A DNA stretch of 64,000 bases from Pseudarthrobacter phenanthrenivorans Sphe3 (GTDB lineage Bacteria > Actinomycetota > Actinomycetes > Actinomycetales > Micrococcaceae). Location: NCBI RefSeq assembly GCF_000189535.1, contig NC_015145.1, forward strand, positions 4,186,415 to 4,250,414, given 5' to 3'. Under the pieces are notes generated by a model, which searched no databases, was not told the origin of the DNA, and saw only the letters and a program-made list of their open reading frames with translations. Position numbers and translations under genes: made by a program. Shown one piece after another: positions 55,094 through 63,927 of this stretch (position 1 is the stretch's first letter; each line of letters opens with the position of its first letter).

Positions 55094-55646
55094 ACGAATG
55101 GCCGAAAGCGATATCAATCATTAGGGGAACCCCGAGGGCGACTTCCTCGATCAGGAGTGCGGTGGCCTGCAGCGGTACACAAGTGCCAGCCGTCGACCGA
55201 TCAGAAACACGACGAGCTGCATAAGGCGGCCTTCCCCCTTCCACACCGGAGCGCATCAGGCTTTGGGCTGGCTACTTCCACTGGTCCTGTATATGCAGAG
55301 GACCTGGGACACCTCCGCGTGTCCGGTGATTTCAGGTCGTCGACTGCATGACAGGGTGGAATGGGGGACTTACCGCCCGACTCCGCTTAGTAGACCTTGC
55401 GAGTCATGATGGCCTGCAACCGTGTACTTGCCCCTCGAAGCCATTACCGGGATTTACGGGCACTGCATGAATAGTGCCGCTCGTGGAAGCCGGTGCCGGT
55501 TAGTAAGCACGGTGCGACACGTTTTACGCCAGGGCCTCCACGGGGGCGAACTGCTAGCTGATCCCTGCAAACTCTACAGGCTTCCTCGTCATCTTCCGAG
55601 GCCGGCCCTGCTGTGACCGTACGCGACCAGAAGAAATTGAGCCGCT

Positions 55647-55701
55647 TTATCCACATGTTATCCACAGGTACATGCCACTGATATTCACACCGTTATCCAC
55701 A
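55647..55701 (+). promoter_or_regulatory. DnaA-box cluster A
   Basis: TTATCCACA, the classical DnaA box, occurs at 55647, 55658 and 55693, with a near match (ATATTCACA) at 55681. All are in the same orientation, and the starts are 11, 23 and 12 bases apart, so the sites fall on one 11-12-bp lattice. Confidence 0.75.
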
Positions 55702-55904
55702 GCACGTGGCGCGAATCACCTGCAGCCAGCCCCTGTCGCCGGGGGCCCCTCCGCTATGGTGCCCGTCAACCCGGGCTCTTTCTCCGCGCGAAAGACTGCA
55801 GTAGCCTAGCAATGTTTCCCCCTAGGACGGGCTGGAGCACAGTTTTCCTACTTGTTAGGGTTTAGCGTCCTTTGTGCCCGCAGCATTCGCCGCCCCTCGC
55901 CGCC

Positions 55905-55918
55905 GTTTCACGTGAAAC
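55905..55918. promoter_or_regulatory. parS: parS site 4
   Basis: Perfect GTTTCACGTGAAAC palindrome, located between the two DnaA-box clusters. Confidence 0.95.
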
Positions 55919-56014
55919 CAGGCGCTGGTACCGCCCAGTGCCGTTTACGCATCTGGCCCATCCCATCACTCACAGTGCTCACCGCCCGTCGCGACGACCG
56001 CCTCCAGCCGGCTC

Positions 56015-56059
56015 TTATCCACAAGGATATCCACAACAATGTCCACAGGCTTATCCACC
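56015..56059 (+). promoter_or_regulatory. DnaA-box cluster B
   Basis: TTATCCACA at 56015, then ATATCCACA at 56027, ATGTCCACA at 56039 and TTATCCACC at 56051. The four sites are spaced exactly 12 bases apart and share one orientation with cluster A. Only the first is a perfect box; the regular phasing makes chance unlikely. Confidence 0.7.
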
Positions 56060-56881
56060 GGCGGTTCACAGCTCCTAGGGACCGTCTTATCATTGCCACG
56101 CGCCGAAACAATTGCCTCTTGGCAGTCATCGCGTCGGGGAATCATGCGCGCCGATGGCGACGACCACCAGAACCAGAGCCAGCGCAGCGGTCGCTGGCAC
56201 TATGCCACCGATCCGAAAACACATTCCTGCCCGCCATCTCAAGTACACCGATGCCAGCGGACACGGTCGCGCGCGTGCAATTCCTACGCCAACGGGATAT
56301 CGCCTCGGCTTGCAGCACCTATCAAGGAAGGTACAAACCGACAGGCGATGAATGGAAAGTCGACTAAGCCACTTGATCAGGTTAGGTGGCGAGCAGGCAG
56401 GCAAGTACGGAGAAGTGGCCGCGAGCATGGCTGCACTCAAGGCAACAGAGGGACGCTACCGCGTCCCACGCTGCCACAGTCGTGTCGTGCATGCTGCCTT
56501 CATCATCCACGCAAGGCCAGTCGGAGCGAATCTAGGTTCCACGCTAGGCCGATCCGATCCGACTCATCCGGACCAGGCAGGCCCAATCCTCATGTCGCAA
56601 GCTCAGGGTCACACGGTTCTGACGCCGACCGGACAGCGTTGCACCGTGACTAGGTGTCGCCGTCAGTGCTATTGCTAGTTGTTTCCCTGGGGGAGTTGCT
56701 GCATGCGCTGCTGCTCGTAACCCATCACAACTGTCCTGCAAGCATGCACACCCCGTCTTGGCGACGGCCCATGCCAGTGCTACACACACTGAACCTCCGG
56801 GTCTCGTCACTTAGGCGGCACCCCGATGCGCCCCAATACGGAAAACCATCGGAGGGGGTTACGGCAGGAGACGCGACGACC

Positions 56882-56895
56882 GTTTCACGTGAAAC
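56882..56895. promoter_or_regulatory. parS: parS site 5
   Basis: Perfect GTTTCACGTGAAAC palindrome. Confidence 0.95.
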
Positions 56896-57111
56896 ACGGC
56901 TGAGTTTAGTGAATGGTCACAGCTACAGCAGCCGTTACGTGTCACAGTGACAAGAAAACGCTTCGGCGCTGGCGGTGCTCGCATTTTCCAATCTTCCCTT
57001 GGGCACTGACGGGGGCGTAAGCACATGCTCTAGGTACGGCACAATCCACCAACCAACTCCAAACGGCCTTCGGCCTCGCCCAAAGAGTACAGCGTAGACA
57101 TGCCGCTCGAT

Positions 57112-57150
57112 CATCATCAATGGTGCTGCTGGTCAGGACCGTTGATGATG
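57112..57150. repeat. 9-bp inverted repeat
   Basis: CATCATCAA at 57112-57120 and TTGATGATG at 57142-57150, with a 21-base spacer. No function assigned. Confidence 0.4.
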
Positions 57151-57324
57151 GTCCAGGAGCATCAGACCTCCGGGGTATGAGCCCTGCACGGGTGGCCTCT
57201 TTCTCCTTAGAAGTAGCGGCACCGAGCCGCGGAAGGAACGTCTAGCAGCCGGACGGAGGCTACGCCATGCTGCCGCCGTACGTTGACATGGCCATTTCCG
57301 CGGGGCCGCACCTAGCTGTTTTCT

Positions 57325-57338
57325 GTTTCACGTGAAAC
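57325..57338. promoter_or_regulatory. parS: parS site 6
   Basis: Perfect GTTTCACGTGAAAC palindrome, with the flanking T...A extension plus a further symmetric base pair. Confidence 0.95.
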
Positions 57339-57849
57339 AGAATGGAGGCGTACACGGGCCCATCTACATCAGGACACCTGACGATCCGAATGCATGGTGT
57401 TCACTGCCACCAACATGACGGGATCGCATCGCAACTGTCGGTGCATCCAGGTTTTGGAAGGAGTTGTGACTATGAACGCCCCAGCTGCCAGCGTCCGAGT
57501 CCAACGAAAGAATCACCAGGAGAGCGAGGATAGCTGACCTCAGGAGGTGAGAGGTGACCGCTTGGGCCTGGAATTTGGCGCCAGGGACCACTGATCGACT
57601 AACCTACTGCGTTTCGCGCAATTGCTAAACCGCCATCCGAGGCAATTCGCATAACGCATCCCAACCGAGCTGTGGCAAGCAGTTGAGCACGGGATCGCGA
57701 TTTCACAGCCCTACCATCTGGTTGGAGCTTGCCCTACCTGTAGATAGCAGCGGATTTCCGAGCAGTAGTGCGGTGCCTGACGCACCTCGTCACATCAGAG
57801 GGTTCGCAGGACAGGATGTCCGATGGTTTAGCAGTTTTAGCCTGGGGGT

Positions 57850-57863
57850 GTTCCACGTGAAAC
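57850..57863. promoter_or_regulatory. parS: parS-like site 7 (one mismatch)
   Basis: GTTCCACGTGAAAC, one base from the consensus; the CACGTG core is intact. Confidence 0.8.
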
Positions 57864-58153
57864 ATGACGAGTATTTGGCCTTGCACCGCAAGGGTGTCTA
57901 TATTTCTGGGCCACAGTTGAGAACTCAGCCGTAGGACGCAGCCTCTCCTAGATAGCCCTCACTGCCGCGTCAGGTCGATATCCCGGGGGAGCCCGCGGTA
58001 AAGCGGTGCTCGCAATGCTTGAGATTTTGCGTCAGTCAGTAATCAGGACCGCGCTGAAGAAAGGCATATGCAGACCCAACACTCAGCCCGAGCCAGCTCC
58101 TATGTAAACCAACGGAACTGGCACTGATGCCCTAGCTGGACACGAAAAAATAG

Positions 58154-58187
58154 AAAAGGCCTGATCCGCAAAGGGATCAGGCCTTTT
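58154..58187 (-). terminator. Terminator of the rpmH-parB gene block (may act in both directions)
   Basis: Perfect 14-bp stem: AAAAGGCCTGATCC at 58154-58167 and its complement at 58174-58187, with a 6-base loop. On the minus strand a run of T (opposite 58144-58150) follows the stem, 16 bases after the parB stop. The A/T ends of the stem could also stop plus-strand transcripts. Confidence 0.9.
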
Positions 58188-58202
58188 CATCGTCTTCGTC
58201 GG

Positions 58203-59495
58203 CTAGTTATTTGAGCCGGGCGCCAATACATCCATGATGCGGTTCAGGTCTTCCACGCTCGCGAACTCAATGCTCACCTTTCCCTTGCGCACACCAAGGG
58301 AAATCTTCACGTTCGTATCCAGCCGATCAGAAAGCGAAGAAGCCAAGTAGTCAAGGCGCTCATGGCGGGCGCCGGGCCGCGGAATATTGTTCTTGGCAGG
58401 TTTGGCCGGGTCCTGGTACAAGGTCACGGCTTCCTCGGTGGCCCGTACAGACATGCCCTCGGCGACGATTCTCTGCGCAAGCCGCTCCATTGCGGCAGCG
58501 TCAGGAAGGGCCAGCAAAGCCCGGGCGTGACCGGCAGAGAGTACACCGGCAGCCACCCGTCGCTGTACCAGCGGCGGGAGCTTGAGAAGCCGCAGGGTGT
58601 TGGAAACCTGCGGACGGGAACGGCCAATCCGGTCAGCCAGCTGTTCGTGGGTTGTGCCGAAGTCCTCGAGGAGCTGCTGGTACGCCGCGGCCTCTTCCAG
58701 GGGATTCAGCTGGCTGCGGTGCAGGTTCTCCAGCAGTGCATCGCGCAGGAGGTCGTCGTCAGTAGTGTCGCGGACAATCGCGGGGATAGTTTCGAGGCCC
58801 GCGGCCTGGACTGCCCTCCACCGGCGCTCACCCATGACCAACTCATACGGTTCGCTACCGTCTTCAGTTGACTTTCGCACGACAATTGGCTGGAGCACAC
58901 CGATCTCGCGCACGGAGTGAACCAGCTCCGCCATGTCGTCCTCATCAAAGACAGAGCGGGGCTGTTTGCGGTTCGGGTGGATATCCGCCACGGGAATCTC
59001 GGCGAAGTGGGCGCCGGGTACATCCACCAGTTCAACACCAGAGTCAGGGCGGGCCGGTTCTTCAATCCGTTCGGCGGGGACTTCGGCAGTTGAGGGTGCG
59101 CCCCCGCCGGGTGTCTGTACCTTGTCCTGCTCAGGCCCATCATTCGGCTCAGCATTCGTGGCGGCTTCCGATCCGGAGCGCGCTGCCGCATCATCCGGGT
59201 CCTTGCCGGCGGTACGGGACTTGGGCACTGCGGACTTTCCAGTTGTTCCCTTACCCGCCAGCGCCTTCGATGCGGAGGGCTTGGTGGAGGCAGCTGCAGG
59301 ACGTGCACCGGCAGCCTTGGCCGCGGCTCCGTTCTCGGCGGTCTCCTCGGAAGGTTCAGTCTTCTTTCGCCCCTCAGGAAAAAACAGATCCACCGGACGC
59401 GACACGGTTGGTGCGTTTCCCGACCCGTTGGCAGCGGCGGAACTTGGAATCAGCGCGCCAAGACCGCGGCCTAGGCCCCGTCGCTTCTCGCTCAT
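58203..59495 (-). CDS. parB: Chromosome-partitioning protein ParB
   Basis: 430 residues, longer than typical ParB because of a low-complexity Ala/Lys/Glu-rich N-terminal region (about 1-165). The ParB/Srx nuclease-like CTP-binding fold follows ([15 protein letters not shown], then GERRWRA from residue 222), then an HTH ([20 protein letters not shown]) that binds parS, and a C-terminal dimerisation domain. It loads at parS sites and, with ParA, segregates the origin. The many parS sites lie immediately downstream of this gene. ParA is 63 bases upstream in the same transcript. Confidence 0.96.
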   Translation of the reverse strand: MSEKRRGLGRGLGALIPSSAAANGSGNAPTVSRPVDLFFPEGRKKTEPSEETAENGAAAKAAGARPAAASTKPSASKALAGKGTTGKSAVPKSRTAGKDPDDAAARSGSEAATNAEPNDGPEQDKVQTPGGGAPSTAEVPAERIEEPARPDSGVELVDVPGAHFAEIPVADIHPNRKQPRSVFDEDDMAELVHSVREIGVLQPIVVRKSTEDGSEPYELVMGERRWRAVQAAGLETIPAIVRDTTDDDLLRDALLENLHRSQLNPLEEAAAYQQLLEDFGTTHEQLADRIGRSRPQVSNTLRLLKLPPLVQRRVAAGVLSAGHARALLALPDAAAMERLAQRIVAEGMSVRATEEAVTLYQDPAKPAKNNIPRPGARHERLDYLASSLSDRLDTNVKISLGVRKGKVSIEFASVEDLNRIMDVLAPGSNN

Positions 59496-59558
59496 TGGTA
59501 ATCCCTCCAGTGGTAGAGCTTGGCCTGGCCGTGCTCCGGTCGTTGCAGTGTGAAGATT

Positions 59559-60626
59559 TTAGCGCTCTGCTATTTCGGCAGCGGCTTCCAGGTAAGACAG
59601 GGCTCCGCTGGAGGAAGGGTCGTACGTCATGACGGTCTGCTGGTAGCTCGGCGCTTCCGAGATGCGCACCGAACGGGGAACAACAGCTGACAGGACCTGA
59701 TCGGGGAAGTGCTGGCGGACCTCGGCGGCAACCTGGGCGGCGAGGTTTGTGCGGCCGTCGTACATCGTCAAGAGAATGGTGGAAACCACCAGATCAGCAT
59801 TCAGGTGCTTCTGGATCATCTCAATGTTCTTGAGGAGCTGGCTGAGTCCCTCCAGCGCATAGTATTCGCACTGAATCGGGATGAGAACCTCGTTGGCAGC
59901 GCAGAAGGCGTTAACAGTAAGAAGGCCAAGACTGGGCGGGCAGTCGATAAAGATGTAGTCGAGCCGCTGCTCGCCGTTCTTCTCCCGCACCTTGGCATAG
60001 ACGTCGATGGCGCGGCGGAGCCGCTGCTCACGTGCCACCAGCGAAACCAGTTCTATCTCAGCGCCGGCAAGATGAATGGTGGCCGGTGCACAAATGAGGT
60101 TATCGATATCCGGGCATGGGGCCACCACGTCGGCAAGGGGGACATCGTTTATCAGCACGTCATAGATGCTGTCCACATCTGCATGATGTTCTATCCCCAG
60201 TGCCGTAGAAGCATTTCCCTGTGGGTCAATATCAATGACCAGCACGTTCAGGCCCGCCGCGGCGAGGGCTGCTGCAATGTTCACGGTGGTGGTGGTTTTA
60301 CCCACACCACCTTTCTGGTTGGAAACAGTAAAGACGCGCGTGTTCTCAGGGCGGGGAAGCTGACGGCCCACAAGCCGCTCGCGGCGTTTGGTCTCATGCG
60401 CCAGTTCACGCGCGATAGGACTGGAATCGTCAATAGCGTCGATGATGTTTGATCTACCCAGAGAAGTTGTTTCACGTGAAACGGCAACGGCCTTGGATGC
60501 ATCCGCCAGCCTGTCGGGATGAATACCCCCTCTTATCGGAGTTCCCAAAGGACCAGCGACGGAACGTGCTGACCCCAAAGACACAAACGGTGGTATCCGT
60601 TGTGTGGAGGCTTCGCTACTGGTCAC
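59559..60626 (-). CDS. parA: Chromosome-partitioning ATPase ParA
   Basis: 355 residues, GTG start. An N-terminal extension of about 95 residues precedes the deviant Walker A (KGGVGKTTTT, residues 105-114). DIDPQGNAST and DCPPSLGLLTVNA are the Walker A' and B motifs. It drives ParB-parS segregation. Residues 49-53 (VSRET) are encoded by a parS site inside the gene. Because the start has only a weak ribosome site, a shorter start is possible; any start downstream of 60469 would put this parS outside the coding region. Confidence 0.95.
   Translation of the reverse strand: MTSSEASTQRIPPFVSLGSARSVAGPLGTPIRGGIHPDRLADASKAVAVSRETTSLGRSNIIDAIDDSSPIARELAHETKRRERLVGRQLPRPENTRVFTVSNQKGGVGKTTTTVNIAAALAAAGLNVLVIDIDPQGNASTALGIEHHADVDSIYDVLINDVPLADVVAPCPDIDNLICAPATIHLAGAEIELVSLVAREQRLRRAIDVYAKVREKNGEQRLDYIFIDCPPSLGLLTVNAFCAANEVLIPIQCEYYALEGLSQLLKNIEMIQKHLNADLVVSTILLTMYDGRTNLAAQVAAEVRQHFPDQVLSAVVPRSVRISEAPSYQQTVMTYDPSSSGALSYLEAAAEIAER
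60469..60482. promoter_or_regulatory. parS: parS site 8, inside the parA coding region
   Basis: Perfect GTTTCACGTGAAAC palindrome; read in the ParA frame it encodes Val-Ser-Arg-Glu-Thr. Confidence 0.95.
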
Positions 60627-60715
60627 TGGGGCACACTCACTCTCGTTCGGCCAAATTTGCTGCCGTTGTCTAGCCTAACTGGTGGACCCGGCAGAGTTTG
60701 GTTACCGGGCCCGAA

Positions 60716-61366
60716 CTAGGCCTTCTTTTGGGACTTGTTTACAACGATGCGCACCACAGTGGTGGGTTCCTCCAACAGGCCCTCGCCCACGGTCAGAACG
60801 GACGTCTGAACGCCCCCCAGTTTCCGGATAACTTTCGCAGCCTTCTCAATTTCCTCGCCGGCGCTCCGGCCCTTGATGGCAACCACTTCACCGTGGCCGC
60901 CAAGAAGGGGAATGGTCAGGCCAGCCAGATTACTCAAGGCCGACACAGCCCGGGCAGTAACCACATCGGCTTCCACCTGTCCCACAGCCAGTTCCGCCCT
61001 GGTTCGCATCACGGTGACGTTGTCCAGTCCCAGATCGTCCACTACTTCCTGGAGCCAGATAACGCGCCGCTCCAGCGGTTCGATCAGGGTCAGTTCGAGG
61101 TCCGGACGTGCAATGGCAAGGCACAGCCCGGGCAAGCCGGCACCGCTGCCGACGTCGGCCACGTGGCTTCCCTCGGCGATTTCACTTTCGATGACAGCGC
61201 AGTTCAGGACGTGACGGCTCCACAGGCGTGGTATCTCCCGCGGCCCGATGAGGCCGCGCTCCGTACCGGACGTGGCCAGGTGTTCCACGTAGCGCTTGGC
61301 CAGGTCCAGCCGGTCGCCGAAGATCTTCTCAGCTGCCACCAGTTCAGCTGCCGTGATGTCAACCAT
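60716..61366 (-). CDS. rsmG: 16S rRNA (guanine-N7)-methyltransferase RsmG (GidB)
   Basis: 216 residues. Methylates G527 of 16S rRNA (E. coli numbering). The SAM-binding motif VADVGSGAGLPGLCLAIARPDLELTLIEPLERR is clear, with RAVSALSNLAGLTIPLL in the C-terminal half. It follows jag by 21 bases and precedes parA by 89, in the conserved order. Confidence 0.95.
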   Translation of the reverse strand: MVDITAAELVAAEKIFGDRLDLAKRYVEHLATSGTERGLIGPREIPRLWSRHVLNCAVIESEIAEGSHVADVGSGAGLPGLCLAIARPDLELTLIEPLERRVIWLQEVVDDLGLDNVTVMRTRAELAVGQVEADVVTARAVSALSNLAGLTIPLLGGHGEVVAIKGRSAGEEIEKAAKVIRKLGGVQTSVLTVGEGLLEEPTTVVRIVVNKSQKKA

Positions 61367-61387
61367 GATTAACGGTTCAGCAATTCT

Positions 61388-61954
61388 CTAGTGGGCGGAA
61401 ACAACAATATGGCGGCCGGCGCCTTCACCCTCGGACTCACTTACCAGGCCAAGATCAGCAACGGCATCGTGAACGATTTTGCGCTCGTACGCGCTCATGG
61501 GCTTCAGTGCAACCGGCTTGCCGCTTTCCTTGACGGACGCTGCGGCGTCTTCTGCAATCTTCTGCAGGTGGCCCGTCCGCTCCTGCCGGTAACCATTGAT
61601 ATCCAGTACCAGCCGGGACCGGTTGTCCGTTGCAGACAACACGGAAAGCCGGGTGAGTTCCTGAAGGGCTTCGAGGACTTCTCCGTCCTCACCCACCAGG
61701 CTGTCCAGGGCATCGGATTCTTCCTCGGTCACGATCGAGATGTACGTGCGCCCGTTGCGGACTTCAATGTCGATGTCCCCATCGATGTCAGCGATGTCCA
61801 GCAACTCCTCAAGGTAGTCTGCTGCGACGTCCCCCTCCTCCTCCAGGCGGCTGGCTGAGGAAGCCTTGGGGGAGGAAGACTCCCCGTTCGCGGACGCGTC
61901 CTGATCGTCAATGATCTCTTCGGAAAGGGCGTGTTCGGTGCTCTCGGCTGACAT
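61388..61954 (-). CDS. jag: Jag family RNA-binding protein (KH and R3H domains)
   Basis: 188 residues from the ATG at 61954, which shares a base with the yidC stop (TAATG). An acidic N-terminal region (about 1-40) precedes a KH domain (SLVGEDGEVLEALQELTRL) and a C-terminal R3H domain (KPMSAYERKIVHDAVADL, then GAGRHIVV). Cytoplasmic RNA-binding protein linked to cell envelope growth in Firmicutes; its job in Actinobacteria is less clear. Translationally coupled to yidC. Confidence 0.93.
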   Translation of the reverse strand: MSAESTEHALSEEIIDDQDASANGESSSPKASSASRLEEEGDVAADYLEELLDIADIDGDIDIEVRNGRTYISIVTEEESDALDSLVGEDGEVLEALQELTRLSVLSATDNRSRLVLDINGYRQERTGHLQKIAEDAAASVKESGKPVALKPMSAYERKIVHDAVADLGLVSESEGEGAGRHIVVSAH

Positions 61955-62934
61955 TACTTCTTCTTCCTGTTCTTGCGTTGTGGCTGGATGCGCTGGCCCT
62001 TGGCCTGGGCGACGGCCGCAGCCGCGGCAGCGTCGGCGGCCGCGTCGTCTTTTTTGCCCCCCAAAATGGGGAGGGCCGGGAGGCCCTTGGCGGCACGACG
62101 TTCGGCGAGGGCCTTGGCGGCGGGGGATCCCGGCGTCGGCATGCGGCGGATTACGAAGAACTGCTGGCCCATGGTCCACAGGTTGGTGGTGGTCCAGTAG
62201 ATGAGGACTCCGATGGGGAAGTTGATGCCGCCCACGCCGAACACGATGGGCAGGATGTAGAGCATCATCTTCTGCTGCCGCATGAACGGGCTGGCCATGG
62301 CTTCTTCAGACATGTTCTTGGCCATGATCTGCTTCTGCGTGATGAACTGCGAGGCGGTCATGGCAAGGATCATCAGGATGGAAAGGATCCAGACGGCGAC
62401 GACGTTGCCGCCGGGAGGAGTGCCGTGGAGCAGGGTTGCGGAAAGCGGGGCACCGAAAATGGTGGACTGGTCGAACTGAACCACTTGCTCGTGGTTCATG
62501 GCACCAATGCCTTCGCCCCCGCGGCTCGCCGTCGAAATGCCGGACAGCACGGTGAACAGCGCGAAGAAGAAGGGCATCTGGATCAGCATGGGAAGGCATG
62601 CGGAGAAGGGATTGGTGCCGTGCTTCTTGTACATGGCCATCTGTTCCTGCGCCATTGCCTGGCGGGACAGCTGGTCGGTCTTGCCCTTGTACTTGTCCTG
62701 GAGCTTCTTCAGGTCAGGCTGCAACAGCTGCATGCCGCGCTGCGCCTTAATCTGCTTGACGAAAACGGGGATCAGGGCGGCGCGGATCACCAGCACCAGG
62801 CCGATGATGGACAGCGTCCATGTCCAGCCGGAAGCCTCCGGCAGCCCGATGGCAGTCAGTCCCTCATGGAATCCCACCATGATGATGGACACAAGCCATT
62901 TGAACGGAAACATGATTGTTTCAAAGAAGTCCAT
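61954..62934 (-). CDS. yidC: Membrane protein insertase YidC/Oxa1
   Basis: 326 residues with five or so membrane helices. KAQRGMQLLQPDLKKLQDKYKGKTDQLSRQAMAQEQMAMYKKHG, the positively charged cytoplasmic hairpin, then PFSACLPMLIQMPFFFALFTVLSG are typical. There is no signal-peptidase II lipobox at the N-terminus. The C-terminus is strongly basic (PQRKNRKKK), as in other ribosome-binding YidC tails. Inserts membrane proteins with or without SecYEG. Confidence 0.95.
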   Translation of the reverse strand: MDFFETIMFPFKWLVSIIMVGFHEGLTAIGLPEASGWTWTLSIIGLVLVIRAALIPVFVKQIKAQRGMQLLQPDLKKLQDKYKGKTDQLSRQAMAQEQMAMYKKHGTNPFSACLPMLIQMPFFFALFTVLSGISTASRGGEGIGAMNHEQVVQFDQSTIFGAPLSATLLHGTPPGGNVVAVWILSILMILAMTASQFITQKQIMAKNMSEEAMASPFMRQQKMMLYILPIVFGVGGINFPIGVLIYWTTTNLWTMGQQFFVIRRMPTPGSPAAKALAERRAAKGLPALPILGGKKDDAAADAAAAAAVAQAKGQRIQPQRKNRKKK

Positions 62935-62949
62935 ACTTATCCCTATTCG

Positions 62950-63345
62950 TCAGGCCGCACTGCGGCCTTCTCCATCAGTCCGAGCAGCCAGGTACTTGTC
63001 CGGGTTGTTCAGCACAACAATTGTGGGGGTCTGGTGCTCGGGCCATTCCCGGTGGCCAGCGGGGACGTGGTCCACACCGCCGGCATTCCATGGGTGGCAG
63101 CGGCCCAGGCGGCGGAGCGCCAGCCAGCTTCCCTTGACTGCACCATGGACGGTGACCGCTTCCAAAGCATAGGCGGAACAGGAAGGAAAGAACCGGCAGA
63201 CCTGGCCGTACAAGGGTGAAATCACCTTGCGGTAAGCCTTCAACAAAAGAATGAGGATATTGCGGGGAAGGTTCCAGAAGAACATTGCCACCGCGGCAAC
63301 AACAGGATGGAGATGGGTGACGACGACGGCGGTGGCGTTACGCAC
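62950..63345 (-). CDS. yidD: Membrane protein insertion efficiency factor YidD
   Basis: 131 residues, GTG start overlapping the rnpA stop by 8 bases. The core is LLKAYRKVISPLYGQVCRFFPSCSAYALEAV and GRCHPWNAGGVDHVP, with the conserved cysteines of the YidD family. The C-terminal 30 or so residues are a divergent extension. Acts with YidC at the inner membrane. Confidence 0.95.
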   Translation of the reverse strand: MRNATAVVVTHLHPVVAAVAMFFWNLPRNILILLLKAYRKVISPLYGQVCRFFPSCSAYALEAVTVHGAVKGSWLALRRLGRCHPWNAGGVDHVPAGHREWPEHQTPTIVVLNNPDKYLAARTDGEGRSAA

Positions 63346-63748
63346 GCGGTGTCCCCTCCTGTGTTGTACCGGCCGAACCGATGGCTGCCGCCCGTCGTGG
63401 GCGGCTGGCCAGCCGGTTCAGCGTCGATTCCAATGCGGCATTGTAATCCGACAGCAGCTGGTCCCAGCTGGCAGTTGCGGACGCGGGAAGCGCCCGGACC
63501 ACTATGGCAAAACCGGTACCATGCTCGCGCAGCGAGGCAGCACCTGCTTCTCTCAATCTCCTCTTAACGAGGTTCCTGACCACAGCGTTCCCTACACTCT
63601 TGGAAACGATGAACCCGATCCGGCTGGGTTCGTCGACAGCAATGGCTGCCGTATATAACACTACGTTCCGGCGTCCATTGCGGACACCGGAACGTACGGT
63701 TGTTGAAAAATCGGTTGCAGTCCTCAAACGGTTACGGGTGGCCAGCAC
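63338..63748 (-). CDS. rnpA: Ribonuclease P protein component
   Basis: 136 residues, GTG start. Binds RNase P RNA to mature the 5' ends of tRNAs. The conserved RNR-like region is NAVVRNLVKRRLREAG, with RIGFIVSKSVG before it. It follows rpmH in the classical rpmH-rnpA order, 41 bases after the rpmH stop. Confidence 0.95.
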   Translation of the reverse strand: MLATRNRLRTATDFSTTVRSGVRNGRRNVVLYTAAIAVDEPSRIGFIVSKSVGNAVVRNLVKRRLREAGAASLREHGTGFAIVVRALPASATASWDQLLSDYNAALESTLNRLASRPRRAAAIGSAGTTQEGTPRA

Positions 63749-63789
63749 CTTTAAACTCGCAAAGAAATGTGTACCGAAGAGTCAGTTAT

Positions 63790-63927
63790 TTAGGCCGACA
63801 GCTCGGTGCGGCCCTTGCCACGGCGGGCTGCCAGGATGGCGCGGCCGGCACGGGTACGCATACGAAGGCGGAAGCCGTGCTTCTTGGCTCGACGGCGGTT
63901 ATTCGGCTGAAAAGTCCGCTTGCTCAC
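63790..63927 (-). CDS. rpmH: 50S ribosomal protein L34
   Basis: 45 residues, GTG start at 63927 preceded by a GGAG element. The sequence begins [19 protein letters not shown] and ends in [12 protein letters not shown], the typical L34 with high Arg/Lys content. The remaining 73 bases (63928-64000) would hold the rpmH promoter and, beyond the edge, the divergent dnaA. Confidence 0.97.
   Translation of the reverse strand: MSKRTFQPNNRRRAKKHGFRLRMRTRAGRAILAARRGKGRTELSA

Larger units (their letters stand above)
53810..58153. other. 4.3-kb gene-free parS/DnaA-box region
   Basis: No frame here shows the GC-rich third codon positions, ribosome sites or conserved motifs of its neighbours; short frames run in all directions and are interrupted by stops, so I see no protein-coding gene. 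The region has a visibly lower GC content than the flanks. It contains seven parS or parS-like sites, two groups of DnaA-box-like sites, a three-copy 8-bp iteration (AACTGA at 53863, 53871 and 53879) and two long inverted repeats. It lies between trxA and parB, two genes with strong terminators at their ends, so little read-through should enter. Confidence 0.8.

Noticed and set aside
54105..56290. A 13-base word (GCGTGCAATTCCT) occurring twice in the gene-free region
   Set aside because: Two copies of a 13-mer could arise by chance in this length and they share no flanking similarity.
56935..57120. 61-codon minus-strand frame beginning MMMIERHVYAVLF
   Set aside because: No ribosome-binding site, no motifs, and codon use unlike the coding genes; it overlaps the gene-free region's inverted repeat.
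53941..58000. Many short reading frames in the parS region, several encoding FHVKH or VSRET peptides
   Set aside because: These peptides are just the translation of the parS palindrome in different frames. The frames lack ribosome sites and the GC-rich third positions seen in real genes here.
61978..63219. Long plus-strand frame opposite yidC and yidD
   Set aside because: The minus-strand genes are unmistakable family members; the plus frame is low complexity Gly/His/Asp-rich shadow.
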